Positions 1 to 9,298 of a stretch of 34,658 bases of DNA are shown here, in pieces (the stretch's first letter is position 1; every line of letters begins with the position of its first letter). This DNA comes from an uncultured Acidimicrobiales bacterium (GTDB lineage: Bacteria; Actinomycetota; Acidimicrobiia; Acidimicrobiales; SZUA-35). Where the stretch lies: positions 1-34,658 of the forward strand of contig CALLGK010000120.1 in the NCBI GenBank assembly GCA_938009905.1, given 5' to 3'. A program made the position numbers and the translations under genes. Under the pieces are notes generated by a model that was not told the origin of the DNA, made no database searches, and saw only the letters and a list, made by a program, of their open reading frames with translations.

Positions 1-612
1 ATCCTCGTCTTCGGAGCGCCAACCATGACGCTTGGCTCATGGCTCTGGGCGTCCGGTCAGGACTTGATGGCGGCCGAGTGGTTCCTCGCCGCTCCTACGT
101 TCTTGGTCTTCGTCTACGGATTCCTCGCCAGCCGTTCTGGCGCCTCCTCATGGGGTGGCATGCCGGTCGGCGTCACCCTCTTCGCCGGAGCTGCACTGCT
201 CGAACGCATCGACTCAGCCATCCTCCACGACAACATGGCGACGGCAGAGATCATGAACGGTGGCGACTTCGGAGCCACGTCTGGCTGGCATGCCGTCGTT
301 GCTGGTGTCGTCTCGATCATCGCTCTCACCCTTGGCGTGGAGCGCAAGTGGCAGGGCCCGACGGCAGCAGGCTTGGTGTTCCTCACCGCCACGGTGATCA
401 TCGAGGCTGGCGCCGTTGTCCCACTCGTCCCGGTCTGGGTGTTGCTCGGCATCGGAGGCTCGTTACTCCTCGGCGCTGGACTCGCTCTTGAACGAGGCGC
501 ACAGCGCAGCGCACGGGTCGCCGTCGCTCACGGTCCCTCACCTGAAGGGACACAACCCGCCGAATCCGGACCGCTCGCTACCCTAAAGGCGACATGGGCG
601 GAGTTTCAGTAA
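1..612 (+). CDS. C-terminal part of a polytopic membrane protein (SCO7613 C-terminal-domain-like), 5' truncated by window edge
   Basis: Frame is open from base 1 (ILVFGAPTM...). Several hydrophobic Ala/Val/Leu-rich segments; ends LLGAGLALERG...LKATWAEFQ. Confidence 0.55.
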   Translation: MLVFGAPTMTLGSWLWASGQDLMAAEWFLAAPTFLVFVYGFLASRSGASSWGGMPVGVTLFAGAALLERIDSAILHDNMATAEIMNGGDFGATSGWHAVVAGVVSIIALTLGVERKWQGPTAAGLVFLTATVIIEAGAVVPLVPVWVLLGIGGSLLLGAGLALERGAQRSARVAVAHGPSPEGTQPAESGPLATLKATWAEFQ

Positions 613-794
613 GTGTCCAACGTTGACCAGCAGTCGCTGATTAACCGGGCGATCGAACGAAATCGGGCGAAAATCCGGTCAAGTTCCTCCATTTTTTGGG
701 CAAAAGCTCACTGAAAACGGCAGTTCCTCACTCTGTGTGTGGAGCCAAGCACCTTCGTTCGGTACTGTTTTGGACGCGGGAGGCGTTGCACAAC

Positions 795-3029
795 ATGGCG
801 GTGACTGGAGCAGAGGACTCGATCCTCATCCTGAAACACGTGGGCGGACTTACTTCGGGGCAGACAATGCCCCTGCGTCGTGGCGTCTATCAATTTGGTC
901 CGAGCAAGACAGAAGACGCAGGTCTTGATGTCGGCGACCCAGCGGTGGTCAGCTTCGAACTTGAAGTTCGGGGCCCAGACGACGTGATCTTGTCGCCAGG
1001 GCGTGACGCCGTGTCGATCGAAGGTCGAACCGTCTCCCAACCACTTCCGATCACGACGGGCCGCACCATACAAGCCGGCCCCGATCTGTTCGTTCTGACC
1101 ACAACGGCAGACGAAGCATCGGCGAAGCGGATCGTGGCACCAACCAGCCCGATCATCGTGCCGAAGGTTCACCCGACGGTTGCGAGCCGATACCTCCCGT
1201 TGCTTTGGCTTGCGGGCCTCTCCATCATCGCTGGCGTTGCCCTCTCGTTCATCCTCGATGAACTGCTGTGGCTTGCCCTCGCGGGTGTCGGCCTTGTCGT
1301 GGCCGGTGTCGTGCTTTTGATGCGCCGCCGGGCCGAGGCGCGAGCCAAGGCCGAAAACGAGCAGAAGGTCACCCAAGCAAAGGGCGAACTCGCCGGGTCC
1401 CTGATGGAACGCCGGATCGTTACGGCTCAAGAGGCCCGATCACAGTCGACCGGACCAGCCGATGTGCTGCAGTCGTTCGCCGGAGACGGGTCCGACCCCA
1501 ACACCGCCGATCTCGCGATCGGTGCCGGCACCAAGCCATGGAAGCCGCCGATCGGAAGCCTGCAAGGAGCGGGCTGGGATCCACAGGGAATCATCGACGG
1601 CCACTCATCGCTGGCCGCCGTGCCGTTCGAAACCGAGTTGGCGAAGCCTTTCGCCGTTGCCGGCCCACGACCGGCGGCCCTCGCCTTCGCCCGCTACCTG
1701 ACGCTGGCCGTTGCCGAAAAGGTCGGTGCCAACAACATCGCCATCGATACAGACGAGCCGTCTGATTGGGCATGGGCCGACGGCCTGCTGTCGCCCAGCA
1801 CAGACAACGCATCGTTTGTGGTGCGAGACCGCACCGATGGCACGACGCCACGGCGCGGCCTGCTGCTTACTTCCGAACCGCACCCTGTGCCGCCTGGTGT
1901 TGGCGGTCTGCTCTCGATCTCGACGACCGGCGTCGCCAAGCTGCACGACGGCATCGGCAACACCGTCGCAGACGACATCGTCCCTTACGGCGTCACCTCG
2001 AAATCAGCCGTGGCAGCCAAGGCAGGGGCGTCTGCCGAACGGCTCCGGCGAGAAGAGATTCGCGAGGCCAGACGAGCCGCGAACCGCGAGGTTGAAGCGG
2101 CGGCTGCCCAGCGAAACGCCGAGGTCCAGGCTCGACGGGCCAAAGCTGAAGTGCAGCGCACCGAGGCCGAGACCCAACGTCTCGAAGAAGCCGAGATGCG
2201 AGCCCAGCGGGCGGCAGTCAAGGCTGCTGAACAGTCAGCCGGGATCGCACCAGAGGTGACCGAAGTTAGGGACGCCACGAGCGATGTCGAGGTTGCGCCC
2301 CTCGTTGATCCGGCTGCTGTTGCCACGGCGCCCGCTCGCCCACCACGACCTGCGCCACCGACAGACGCCGACCTGCGCAAGACGCCGCCCGACCCTCCAC
2401 CGTTTGCGCCAAGCGCCCCCACCCGGCCGACGGCGCCCGCAAAGACCGGTCGAGACGCCACGTCAACGACGCTGTTCTTGTCTGACGATCTCGGGCATGC
2501 AGACGCGCTTGTCGCGAGCGTCACCATCGATCTTGCCGAGCGCCTCACACCAGACCGCTTTGCGTTCGCCGTGCTCGACTCTGGCTCGCGGCCGCTGATT
2601 CGCCTGCGACAAATGTTCCACTGCAACGGCTACGCCGGCATCGACCACGATGCGTCCGTCGACGCCCTGCTCGACATGGTCGAGCGACACCAACGACAGG
2701 CAAACAATCGCCTCCTGCTGCTTGCCGTTTCCGACCTTGTCGCCACCCTCGCCTACCTCGATGGCGCTGGCCGATACACCCAGGCCCAGCAGCTGCGCAA
2801 CGCGCTGGCCGCAGCCGATGGCAAGTCGCTGATCGTCATCGGCTCATCTCCCCGTAGCAATCCGCCTTCCCATGACCTTGCTGAGGTGGTCATGTCGCAG
2901 GTTGAGCGCTACGCCGACGGCACCGCACGAGTTCGTGATTCACGAGGCTCGCGTCCACTGTCGTTCAATGAAGCGTCAGGTCAGGATCTCACCGGATCTG
3001 TAGCCCGACTCACGACCCCTCAGAGATAA
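795..3029 (+). CDS. EccC/EssC-like (type VII secretion FtsK/SpoIIIE-related) membrane protein without recognisable Walker A
   Basis: N-terminal beta-rich FHA-like region, two TM segments (YLPLLWLAGLSIIAGVALSFIL / LLWLALAGVGLVVAGVVLLM), EccC-like 'GSLMERR...DLAIGAGTKPW' region, coiled coil, Pro-rich linker and a C-terminal FtsK-like fold (FAVLDSGSRPL...VERHQRQANNRLLLLAVSDL...SLIVIGSSPR). ORF extends to a TTG at 696; ATG at 795 preferred. Confidence 0.6.
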   Translation: MAVTGAEDSILILKHVGGLTSGQTMPLRRGVYQFGPSKTEDAGLDVGDPAVVSFELEVRGPDDVILSPGRDAVSIEGRTVSQPLPITTGRTIQAGPDLFVLTTTADEASAKRIVAPTSPIIVPKVHPTVASRYLPLLWLAGLSIIAGVALSFILDELLWLALAGVGLVVAGVVLLMRRRAEARAKAENEQKVTQAKGELAGSLMERRIVTAQEARSQSTGPADVLQSFAGDGSDPNTADLAIGAGTKPWKPPIGSLQGAGWDPQGIIDGHSSLAAVPFETELAKPFAVAGPRPAALAFARYLTLAVAEKVGANNIAIDTDEPSDWAWADGLLSPSTDNASFVVRDRTDGTTPRRGLLLTSEPHPVPPGVGGLLSISTTGVAKLHDGIGNTVADDIVPYGVTSKSAVAAKAGASAERLRREEIREARRAANREVEAAAAQRNAEVQARRAKAEVQRTEAETQRLEEAEMRAQRAAVKAAEQSAGIAPEVTEVRDATSDVEVAPLVDPAAVATAPARPPRPAPPTDADLRKTPPDPPPFAPSAPTRPTAPAKTGRDATSTTLFLSDDLGHADALVASVTIDLAERLTPDRFAFAVLDSGSRPLIRLRQMFHCNGYAGIDHDASVDALLDMVERHQRQANNRLLLLAVSDLVATLAYLDGAGRYTQAQQLRNALAAADGKSLIVIGSSPRSNPPSHDLAEVVMSQVERYADGTARVRDSRGSRPLSFNEASGQDLTGSVARLTTPQR

Positions 3030-3036
3030 CCGTGAC

Positions 3037-4032
3037 ATGACTCTGCCCGAGCCCGGTCCCTCCGAAGGCTCCAATCGCCCATCGCCCATCGCCATTGCCC
3101 TCGGGATTGTGCTCCTGCTCAATTTCGCTGCGATCGGGTATTTCCTCGGTCAGCGAGGAAGCGAAACAACAACGGCGGAAGCGCCTACCACCACAGCCGC
3201 GTCCAATGCCGACGATGGTGAACCCGATACTGACGAGCCAGCCGACGACGAGCCCGACACCGATGCGGGCCTCGACACCACCACGACAGAGCCGACGACC
3301 ACCCAAGCGCCATCCTCACCCGCTGACGAGTCGACAACAACGGCAGACGACAGCGATGACACCAGCGCTGACGAAGATGCGGATGACGCCTCTGACGCTG
3401 ATGCTGCAAATGCCGACGCCGATGCGGCGGACGCCGAGGATGTGACCGACGCCGACGATGCTGGCGACAGCGGCGAGACGGCAGCGCCCCGAGTCGATGT
3501 TGATGAAGACGGCGAGGCCGTCCGAGCGGCTGTGTTGTCTGGTGGCGTGCTCTTTCTCCGAGGCTCGGTGCCCAGTGTCGAAGTCAGCGAAGCCATCGAA
3601 GGCAAAGCTGTTGCTGTGCTTGGCGAGGATCGAGTGGTCAACGAGTACGTGATCGACCCAGACTCACCGCTGCCCCAAGATGGCGAGGTCTACGTCGAGG
3701 ACCTCGTGCTGTTTCCTTACGGCTCTTCTGAGATCAACCCGGCGTTCACACCGCTACTGGATCTCGGCACCGCTCTCCTGCTTCAGAACCCGCAGGCCAC
3801 CCTCACGGTGCTGGCCCACACCGATGCCGACGGTCCAGCCGACTACAACCTGCGCCTGTCGCAAGACCGCGCCGACAAGGTGGCGGCGTACTGGATCGCC
3901 CAAGGCGTCAACCCCGAACAGGTCATTGCCATTGGCCGGGGCGAAGAAGAACCGATTGCCGACAACGCCACGGCCGACGGAGCCCAAGCCAACCGCCGCG
4001 CCGAGTTCATCGTCAGCGGCCTCCTCAACTAA
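3037..4032 (+). CDS. TM-anchored protein with acidic Ala/Asp/Thr-rich linker, BON-like segment and OmpA C-terminal peptidoglycan-binding domain (ArfA-like architecture)
   Basis: N-terminal TM (IAIALGIVLLLNFAAIGYFLG); OmpA-C motif TVLAHTDADGPADYNLRLSQDRADKVAAYWIAQGV...GRGEEEPIADN...NRRAEF; starts 7 nt after the upstream stop. Confidence 0.8.
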   Translation: MTLPEPGPSEGSNRPSPIAIALGIVLLLNFAAIGYFLGQRGSETTTAEAPTTTAASNADDGEPDTDEPADDEPDTDAGLDTTTTEPTTTQAPSSPADESTTTADDSDDTSADEDADDASDADAANADADAADAEDVTDADDAGDSGETAAPRVDVDEDGEAVRAAVLSGGVLFLRGSVPSVEVSEAIEGKAVAVLGEDRVVNEYVIDPDSPLPQDGEVYVEDLVLFPYGSSEINPAFTPLLDLGTALLLQNPQATLTVLAHTDADGPADYNLRLSQDRADKVAAYWIAQGVNPEQVIAIGRGEEEPIADNATADGAQANRRAEFIVSGLLN

Positions 4033-4081
4033 CCGCTCAGACGAACCCTCGCCCGCCACTCAACAGCCCTCCAGAACACCG

Positions 4082-4144
4082 TTTTCCCGTTCTGGAGGCC
4101 GTAGAGCACGTTTTGGTGGCCTACGGCCTCCAGAACGGGGAAAA
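4082..4144. terminator. Bidirectional terminator-like inverted repeat between convergent genes
   Basis: TTTTCCCGTTCTGGAGGCCGTAG ... CTACGGCCTCCAGAACGGGGAAAA: about 23-bp arms, one bulged G, 16-nt loop, A/T tracts at both ends. Confidence 0.8.
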
Positions 4145-4149
4145 GAGCG

Positions 4150-5556
4150 CTAGTCGGTGACCTCGGGACGGAGCGTCGGGAAGAGCACCACGTCGCGAAT
4201 CGACTGCACGTTGGCCAGCAACATCACGAGGCGATCCATGCCGATGCCGAGGCCGCCGGTGGGTGGAAGGCCGTACTCCATCGCACGTAGGTAGTCCTCG
4301 TCGACGACCATTGCTTCGTCGTCGCCGTCTGCCTTCTGTTTTGCCTGGTCCTCGAAGCGGGCCCGCTGTTCATCTGCGTCGATCAGCTCGCTGAACGCAT
4401 TGCACAACTCACGGCCTGCCACGATGCCTTCAAACCGCTCGGTGAACCCGGCAAGCTCGCGGTGATCGCGAGAGAGCGGCGAAACCTCTTTGGGATAGTC
4501 GGTGACGAACACCGGATCCCACATAGCGCCCTCGACGGTCTTTTCGTAGATCTCGAGGATGATCTTGCCCGGACCGTAGGAGTCCTTGAGCGGAATGTTG
4601 AACTCGCTCGCCGTGGCTCGCAGGCTCTCGATGTCGTCGTCGAGGTGGAGCTTGAGCGTTGTCTGCTCTTCGATGAGCTCGAGCATCGTGGCTCGGCGCC
4701 ACGGAGCGGAAAGGTCAAGCGGCTTGCCGTCGTATTCCAGCTGACTGGTGCCGTGGATCTCGATGGCCAGAAACTCAATGAGCTCTTCGGTGAGCTTCAT
4801 GATGTCGCCGTAGTCGGCGTAGGCCTGATAGAGCTCAAGCATCGAGAACTCGGGGTTGTGCCGGGTCGAGATGCCTTCGTTGCGGAACACACGAGCGATC
4901 TCGAACACTCGCTCGAAGCCGCCAGCCACGAGTCGCTTCAGATACAGCTCGGGGGCGATGCGCAGGTAGAGCTCGAGGTCGAGGGCGTTGTGGTGCGTGG
5001 TGAACGGCTTGGCCAACGCACCGCCGGGAATGGGGTGAAAGACCGGCGTCTCCACTTCCATAAAGTTGCGATCTTCGAGCCACCGCCTGGTGAGCGACAT
5101 GACCTTCGAGCGCATCACGAACGTGTCGCGCGATTCCGGGGTGACCCACAGATCGACATAGCGCTGGCGGTAGCGCATGTCTTGATCACTGATGCCGTGA
5201 AACTTGTCGGGGAACGGCCGCTTGGCCTCGGCCAGCAGCGTCCACTCTTCGACCTTCACCGATAGCTCGCCCTTGCGGGTCTTCATGACCTCGCCGCTGA
5301 CACCAATCCAATCACCGAGGCTGAGATCGCAGAACTCGGCGAAGTCTGGCGTGACCTTGCCGGGAGCAAACAGCTGGATGCGACCGCCGGTGTCTTGCAG
5401 CGTTCCGAACGCGAGCTTGCCCTGCACTCGGCGCAACATCAGGCGACCGGCAATGGTGGCCTTCTGTCCAGTTTCGGCACCGTCGTCGATGCCGTCGAAC
5501 TCGGCCCGGAGGGCGTCAGAGGTCGTCGTTGGTTCGAAGCGATACGGGATGGACAT
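4150..5556 (-). CDS. lysS: Lysyl-tRNA synthetase, class II
   Basis: Class II motifs: [80 protein letters not shown]. Confidence 0.95.
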   Translation of the reverse strand: MSIPYRFEPTTTSDALRAEFDGIDDGAETGQKATIAGRLMLRRVQGKLAFGTLQDTGGRIQLFAPGKVTPDFAEFCDLSLGDWIGVSGEVMKTRKGELSVKVEEWTLLAEAKRPFPDKFHGISDQDMRYRQRYVDLWVTPESRDTFVMRSKVMSLTRRWLEDRNFMEVETPVFHPIPGGALAKPFTTHHNALDLELYLRIAPELYLKRLVAGGFERVFEIARVFRNEGISTRHNPEFSMLELYQAYADYGDIMKLTEELIEFLAIEIHGTSQLEYDGKPLDLSAPWRRATMLELIEEQTTLKLHLDDDIESLRATASEFNIPLKDSYGPGKIILEIYEKTVEGAMWDPVFVTDYPKEVSPLSRDHRELAGFTERFEGIVAGRELCNAFSELIDADEQRARFEDQAKQKADGDDEAMVVDEDYLRAMEYGLPPTGGLGIGMDRLVMLLANVQSIRDVVLFPTLRPEVTD

Positions 5557-5562
5557 CGAGTC

Positions 5563-6438
5563 TCAGCTCTGGTCAGGCACGACATCGAGACCGATGTCGA
5601 GCACAGGGGCGGAGTTGGTGAGCGAGCCAGACGACACGAGGTCGACGCCGCTGGCGGCGTAGCCGTCGAGCTTGTCGAGCGTGATGCCGCCCGAGGCTTC
5701 GAGCAGGGCTCGCGTTGTTCCGTTTTCGGCGGCCCACGCATCGGCGGCCGCCACGAGCTCCACCAACTGAGGTGGGTCGAAGTTGTCGAGCAAGATGATG
5801 TCGGCCCCTGCGTTGAGCGCTTCCATCATTTGGTCTTCGCGGTCGGCCTCGACGTGAATGGTGCGGCCGGGCCACAGCTCACGGGCTCGTTCAACTGCTT
5901 CGGTGATCGACAGACCCACAAGATGGTTGTCTTTGAGCATCAACCAGTCGCTCAGATTGCCTCGATGGTTGGCGGCACCGCCGGCTCGAACGGCCGCTTT
6001 CTGAAGAGAGCGGTAGCCGGGTGTGGTCTTTCGGGTGTCCCACACGGTGACTCTGCCCGCGGCCACATCAACCCAGCGACCAGCGTTGGAGGCGATGCCA
6101 GACAAGTGGCTCAGGAAGTTGAGGGCGGTGCGCTCTGCGGTGAGCATCGTGGCGAACGGGCCGGTGGCGACACCGATGACATCACCGGCGGCCAGACGAT
6201 CTCCGTCGTTCTTGTGCCACTGAATCGACAGCAGCGGATCGACGGCCTTGAACGTCTCTTCTGCACACCGTGTGCCAGCGAGCGTGCCGGCCTCGCGAGA
6301 GTTGAACTCTGCGGTGGCTTGCAGGTTGGGGTCGAGCAACGACGACGTCAGATCGCCAAACGGGGTGAGGTCTTCGGCGAGGGCTCGCTCGACAAGAAAG
6401 CGAATGTCGGCGACCGGCGGGTGAAGATCGTGGCGCAT
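5563..6438 (-). CDS. nadC: Nicotinate-nucleotide pyrophosphorylase (carboxylating)
   Basis: EDLTPFGDLTS, AERTALNFLSHLSGIAS, VWDTRKTTPGYRSLQKAAVRAGGAANHRGNLSD, LLEASGGITLDKL. Confidence 0.95.
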   Translation of the reverse strand: MRHDLHPPVADIRFLVERALAEDLTPFGDLTSSLLDPNLQATAEFNSREAGTLAGTRCAEETFKAVDPLLSIQWHKNDGDRLAAGDVIGVATGPFATMLTAERTALNFLSHLSGIASNAGRWVDVAAGRVTVWDTRKTTPGYRSLQKAAVRAGGAANHRGNLSDWLMLKDNHLVGLSITEAVERARELWPGRTIHVEADREDQMMEALNAGADIILLDNFDPPQLVELVAAADAWAAENGTTRALLEASGGITLDKLDGYAASGVDLVSSGSLTNSAPVLDIGLDVVPDQS

Positions 6439-6477
6439 GTTGGGCTCAGTCGTTGATGGGCTAGGCGACAGAGGGAC

Positions 6478-6999
6478 CTATGCCTCAGCCGGATCCTGGT
6501 TGAGGAGTTGCTCGGCGACGGTGACGAGGTTGCGACCTTCCGGACCCATCTGCCGTTCAAGGATGCGCTCGACCACCGTGATGGCCTCGAAGGTGACCGG
6601 CACCATGCCGCTCCAGCGGAGATAGCCAGAGAGAAGCCCGGCGAGTCGGTCGCCAACTTCTTCTGCGTGCATCAGGATCTTGCCGTCGGTCTCCATGAGC
6701 GTCTGGAGCTCTGGATAGATCTGGCCCAGCGCAGCCTCGGGGTCGACCGAAGGCGGGAACGGCCAGTGGCGCCAAGGCACACCAAGCTCGTCGTAGCTAT
6801 GAAGGTTGTGATCAGACGGAATCAGCGAGATGACCGAGAGAAAGTTGTTCTCACGAATCCAGATGATCTCTTCTTGGCGTCGCACCTTGCGGTGGTTGAC
6901 GCCATAGCCGCCGGGACGCTCGCAAATTGCGAGCTTGTCATTGATCACCCATTGGAAGTGCCGGGGCGTAATGCCCTGCGCCCACTTGCCTTTCGCCAT
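6478..6999 (-). CDS. Dual-specificity/tyrosine-phosphatase-like protein with degenerate catalytic loop
   Basis: DSP-like architecture; P-loop position reads ILMHAEEVGDRLAGLLSGYL (HAx5R, not HCx5R). ATG at 6999 preceded by GAGGAA; the longer ORF to 7071 is not preferred. Confidence 0.55.
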   Translation of the reverse strand: MAKGKWAQGITPRHFQWVINDKLAICERPGGYGVNHRKVRRQEEIIWIRENNFLSVISLIPSDHNLHSYDELGVPWRHWPFPPSVDPEAALGQIYPELQTLMETDGKILMHAEEVGDRLAGLLSGYLRWSGMVPVTFEAITVVERILERQMGPEGRNLVTVAEQLLNQDPAEA

Positions 7000-7088
7000 T
7001 CGTGTTTCCTCATTCAGGCTTGATCGTTCGTGCTTGCGCGCCGGAAGCGTCGTGCCGACCGAAAGCGTCAACTCAATCTAGCCATCAT

Positions 7089-7985
7089 TCAGACGTCGTG
7101 GGTCAAAATCTCTAGGACTCCGCCTGATCTCTGCACGCGACGTCTGCCCGAGAGCTCTGTGGCGGTCGCTCGCAGCTCCACAACGTCGAAAACCCGCTCG
7201 ATTTCGGCCGAACTCGGCGGATGACCATCGCCATCGCGCAGCCAGGTTCGTAGCGCGGACGTGGCGATTTCTCGATGAACCGAACGCAGCTCGCCACAAT
7301 TCGTCGGATCGACGTCGATTGCGAGCTCGTCGAGGGCTGCTGCGGCAGTCCGAGCACGATCAGCGGTTCGGGCCAGCAACGGGACAGGGTCGCGTTCGCT
7401 GATGTCGGCCATCAGGGGGAGCAGTTCGTGACGAACGCGGTTTCTCACAAAGCGAGGATCGTCGTTGCTCGGATCGTGCACGGGGGTGAGGCCGAGCGCA
7501 GCACAAAGCGCTTCTGTGTCACTGCGACGCAGGGCCAAGATCGGCTTTGTTGGCGACGGTGTCATGGCGCCGAGCCCACCAACACCGGCACCTCGCAGCA
7601 GATTGATCAGCAGGGTCTCGGCCTGGTCGTCTGCCGTGTGGCCAGTGAGTGCACCAGGCCCGAGCGCCTCGTGGCGAGCGGCGCGAGCTCTGGCTTCCAA
7701 GTCGGCGCCGTCGACGAGCTCGACCCGTTCAGACCGGAAGGCCGCACCGAACTGCTGGGCGGCCGCGGCAACCACGTCCGCCTCTGATGCCGACTCTGGG
7801 CGCAGCCCGTGATCGACATGCACCGCCGTGACCTCAAGGCCAGCGGCGGTCGCAAGGGCAAGCATCGCCAGCGAGTCGGCACCGCCAGACACGCCGCAGA
7901 CCGCGGTGGTTCCAGCAGGCGCAAACGTGCAGCGGGCCAGAAGCTCGTCGACGATCTTTGGCTGCGTGCCCATGAACGGGGACAC
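7089..7985 (-). CDS. tilS: tRNA(Ile)-lysidine synthase
   Basis: SGGADSLAMLAL P-loop, HVDHGLRPES, GHTADDQAETLLINLLRGAGVGGLGAM, HDPSNDDPRFVRNRVRHELLP. Start could be GTG 7985 or ATG 7973. Confidence 0.93.
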   Translation of the reverse strand: MSPFMGTQPKIVDELLARCTFAPAGTTAVCGVSGGADSLAMLALATAAGLEVTAVHVDHGLRPESASEADVVAAAAQQFGAAFRSERVELVDGADLEARARAARHEALGPGALTGHTADDQAETLLINLLRGAGVGGLGAMTPSPTKPILALRRSDTEALCAALGLTPVHDPSNDDPRFVRNRVRHELLPLMADISERDPVPLLARTADRARTAAAALDELAIDVDPTNCGELRSVHREIATSALRTWLRDGDGHPPSSAEIERVFDVVELRATATELSGRRRVQRSGGVLEILTHDV

Positions 7986-7994
7986 CTCACGCCG

Positions 7995-9089
7995 TTAGGC
8001 GGCGGCGTCTTCTCCCATGCGGTTCACCCACAGCTCGGGCGAGCGAATCTCGCTGATGGTCGGCAGATGCTCGGCTCGTTCCCACACGCGATCGAACAGC
8101 TCTCGTCCACCAGCTGCCTCAACGGCGTGGACGAACTTCTCGCCCTCTTCATATTGGGCGAGCTTGGCTTCGAAGCCGAGCAGTCGCTGCATGAGTTTGG
8201 CCGGGCCAGAGGCGCTCGAACGGCGCTGGCTCATCACTCGAGCGAACCGAGGCTGGCTCGGAATGTGCTCGATGCCGGCTCGGTCCATGACGATGTCGCC
8301 GTGGCCTTCGAGCAGGCTCATGAGTCCGGTCATCTTGTCGAGCGTGACCTTCTGTTCTGGTGTGGCGAGCAGGGCCGAGATGCCACCGTCGGCGAGGCCT
8401 GATGGCTTGCCGGCCCGCTTGTCTTCTGCGATCTGCTTGACCGTGTCGAGCAGATGCTTTGGATCGGGGTCGATGGCGTTGAGCAGCTCGTCGACCAACG
8501 ACAGGAAGTAGGGACGGAGCCACGGCACACCGGTGAACTGGGCCCGGTGCGTGCACTCGTGCAGCGCAATCCATAGACGGAATTCGCGCGGCGGGAAGCC
8601 GTACTTCTTCTCGAGCGACAGCACGTTTGGGCCCACGTAGTAGACCCAGTCTTGATCTTCTGGACGCTCGTCTTCGATGATGAGCAAGTCGTATTGACCG
8701 ATGACTCGTCCGGACATCCAGCCGAGGAGCGTGCCCACTTCAGCCGCCGCGAACTTCGGACCGACAGCATCGCTGATCGGACTGAGCAGCTGACCAATAC
8801 GGCCCGGCTCTGCTTCGTCGTCGAACTTGCCGAGCAACGGGCGCATCAAGCGGTCAAAGCTGGCGATGTTTGCATCGACCCAGCCCGCCCGGTCGGTGAC
8901 CTTGGCTTTGGCCGCGCCGTTGAGCGACGGCAGCCCGGTCTCGGCCTCGACGAGCTTCTCAGCAATCGAGGTGAGTTCGAGCAGATCGGGCTCGAGGGAC
9001 TCTTCGAGATAGGAGCGAGAAAACGGCTCTTCGCCGCCCACCTTGCCCGCGATACGGCGGGCGAGATCCCAATCGACGGTCATGCCCAC
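7995..9089 (-). CDS. DUF2342 / F420-biosynthesis-associated putative zinc metallohydrolase
   Basis: HExxH in IALHECTHRAQFTGVPWLRPY; GHGDIVMDRAG; adjacent to tilS as often seen in Actinobacteria. Confidence 0.85.
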   Translation of the reverse strand: MGMTVDWDLARRIAGKVGGEEPFSRSYLEESLEPDLLELTSIAEKLVEAETGLPSLNGAAKAKVTDRAGWVDANIASFDRLMRPLLGKFDDEAEPGRIGQLLSPISDAVGPKFAAAEVGTLLGWMSGRVIGQYDLLIIEDERPEDQDWVYYVGPNVLSLEKKYGFPPREFRLWIALHECTHRAQFTGVPWLRPYFLSLVDELLNAIDPDPKHLLDTVKQIAEDKRAGKPSGLADGGISALLATPEQKVTLDKMTGLMSLLEGHGDIVMDRAGIEHIPSQPRFARVMSQRRSSASGPAKLMQRLLGFEAKLAQYEEGEKFVHAVEAAGGRELFDRVWERAEHLPTISEIRSPELWVNRMGEDAAA

Positions 9090-9092
9090 TAG

Positions 9093-9221
9093 TTAGGGCT
9101 TCCTTGGATACTCGGGGTGCTTGACCTTCGCGAAGTAGCCGACGATCAAGGCAACGGTGAGCCCGAAGGCGCCGATTGCCAAGAAGAAGCCGATCCACCA
9201 GTGCCAGATGACTGCCAACAT
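9093..9221 (-). CDS. Small single-TM protein (42 aa)
   Basis: Manual translation MLAVIWHWWIGFFLAIGAFGLTVALIVGYFAKVKHPEYPRKP*: one TM helix and a basic tail. Below the ORF-track cutoff; no obvious Shine-Dalgarno. Confidence 0.5.
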   Translation of the reverse strand: MLAVIWHWWIGFFLAIGAFGLTVALIVGYFAKVKHPEYPRKP

Positions 9222-9298
9222 TCTGACGAGTGTACGGCCTCAGGCCCAAAGGGCGGAACCGGCCATTCGACTTGTTTCACCACGGGAGCGCTGACGGC

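Noticed and set aside
650-720. FliA/WhiG-like promoter (TCAAGTT-N14-GCAAAAGC) upstream of the EccC-like gene
   Set aside because: The -10 half poorly matches GCCGATAA and no flagellar or related genes are in the window.
696-794. N-terminal extension of the EccC-like protein from TTG 696
   Set aside because: Extension sequence (MGKSSLKTAVPHSVCGAKHL...) lacks domain character; ATG 795 begins the folded-looking region.
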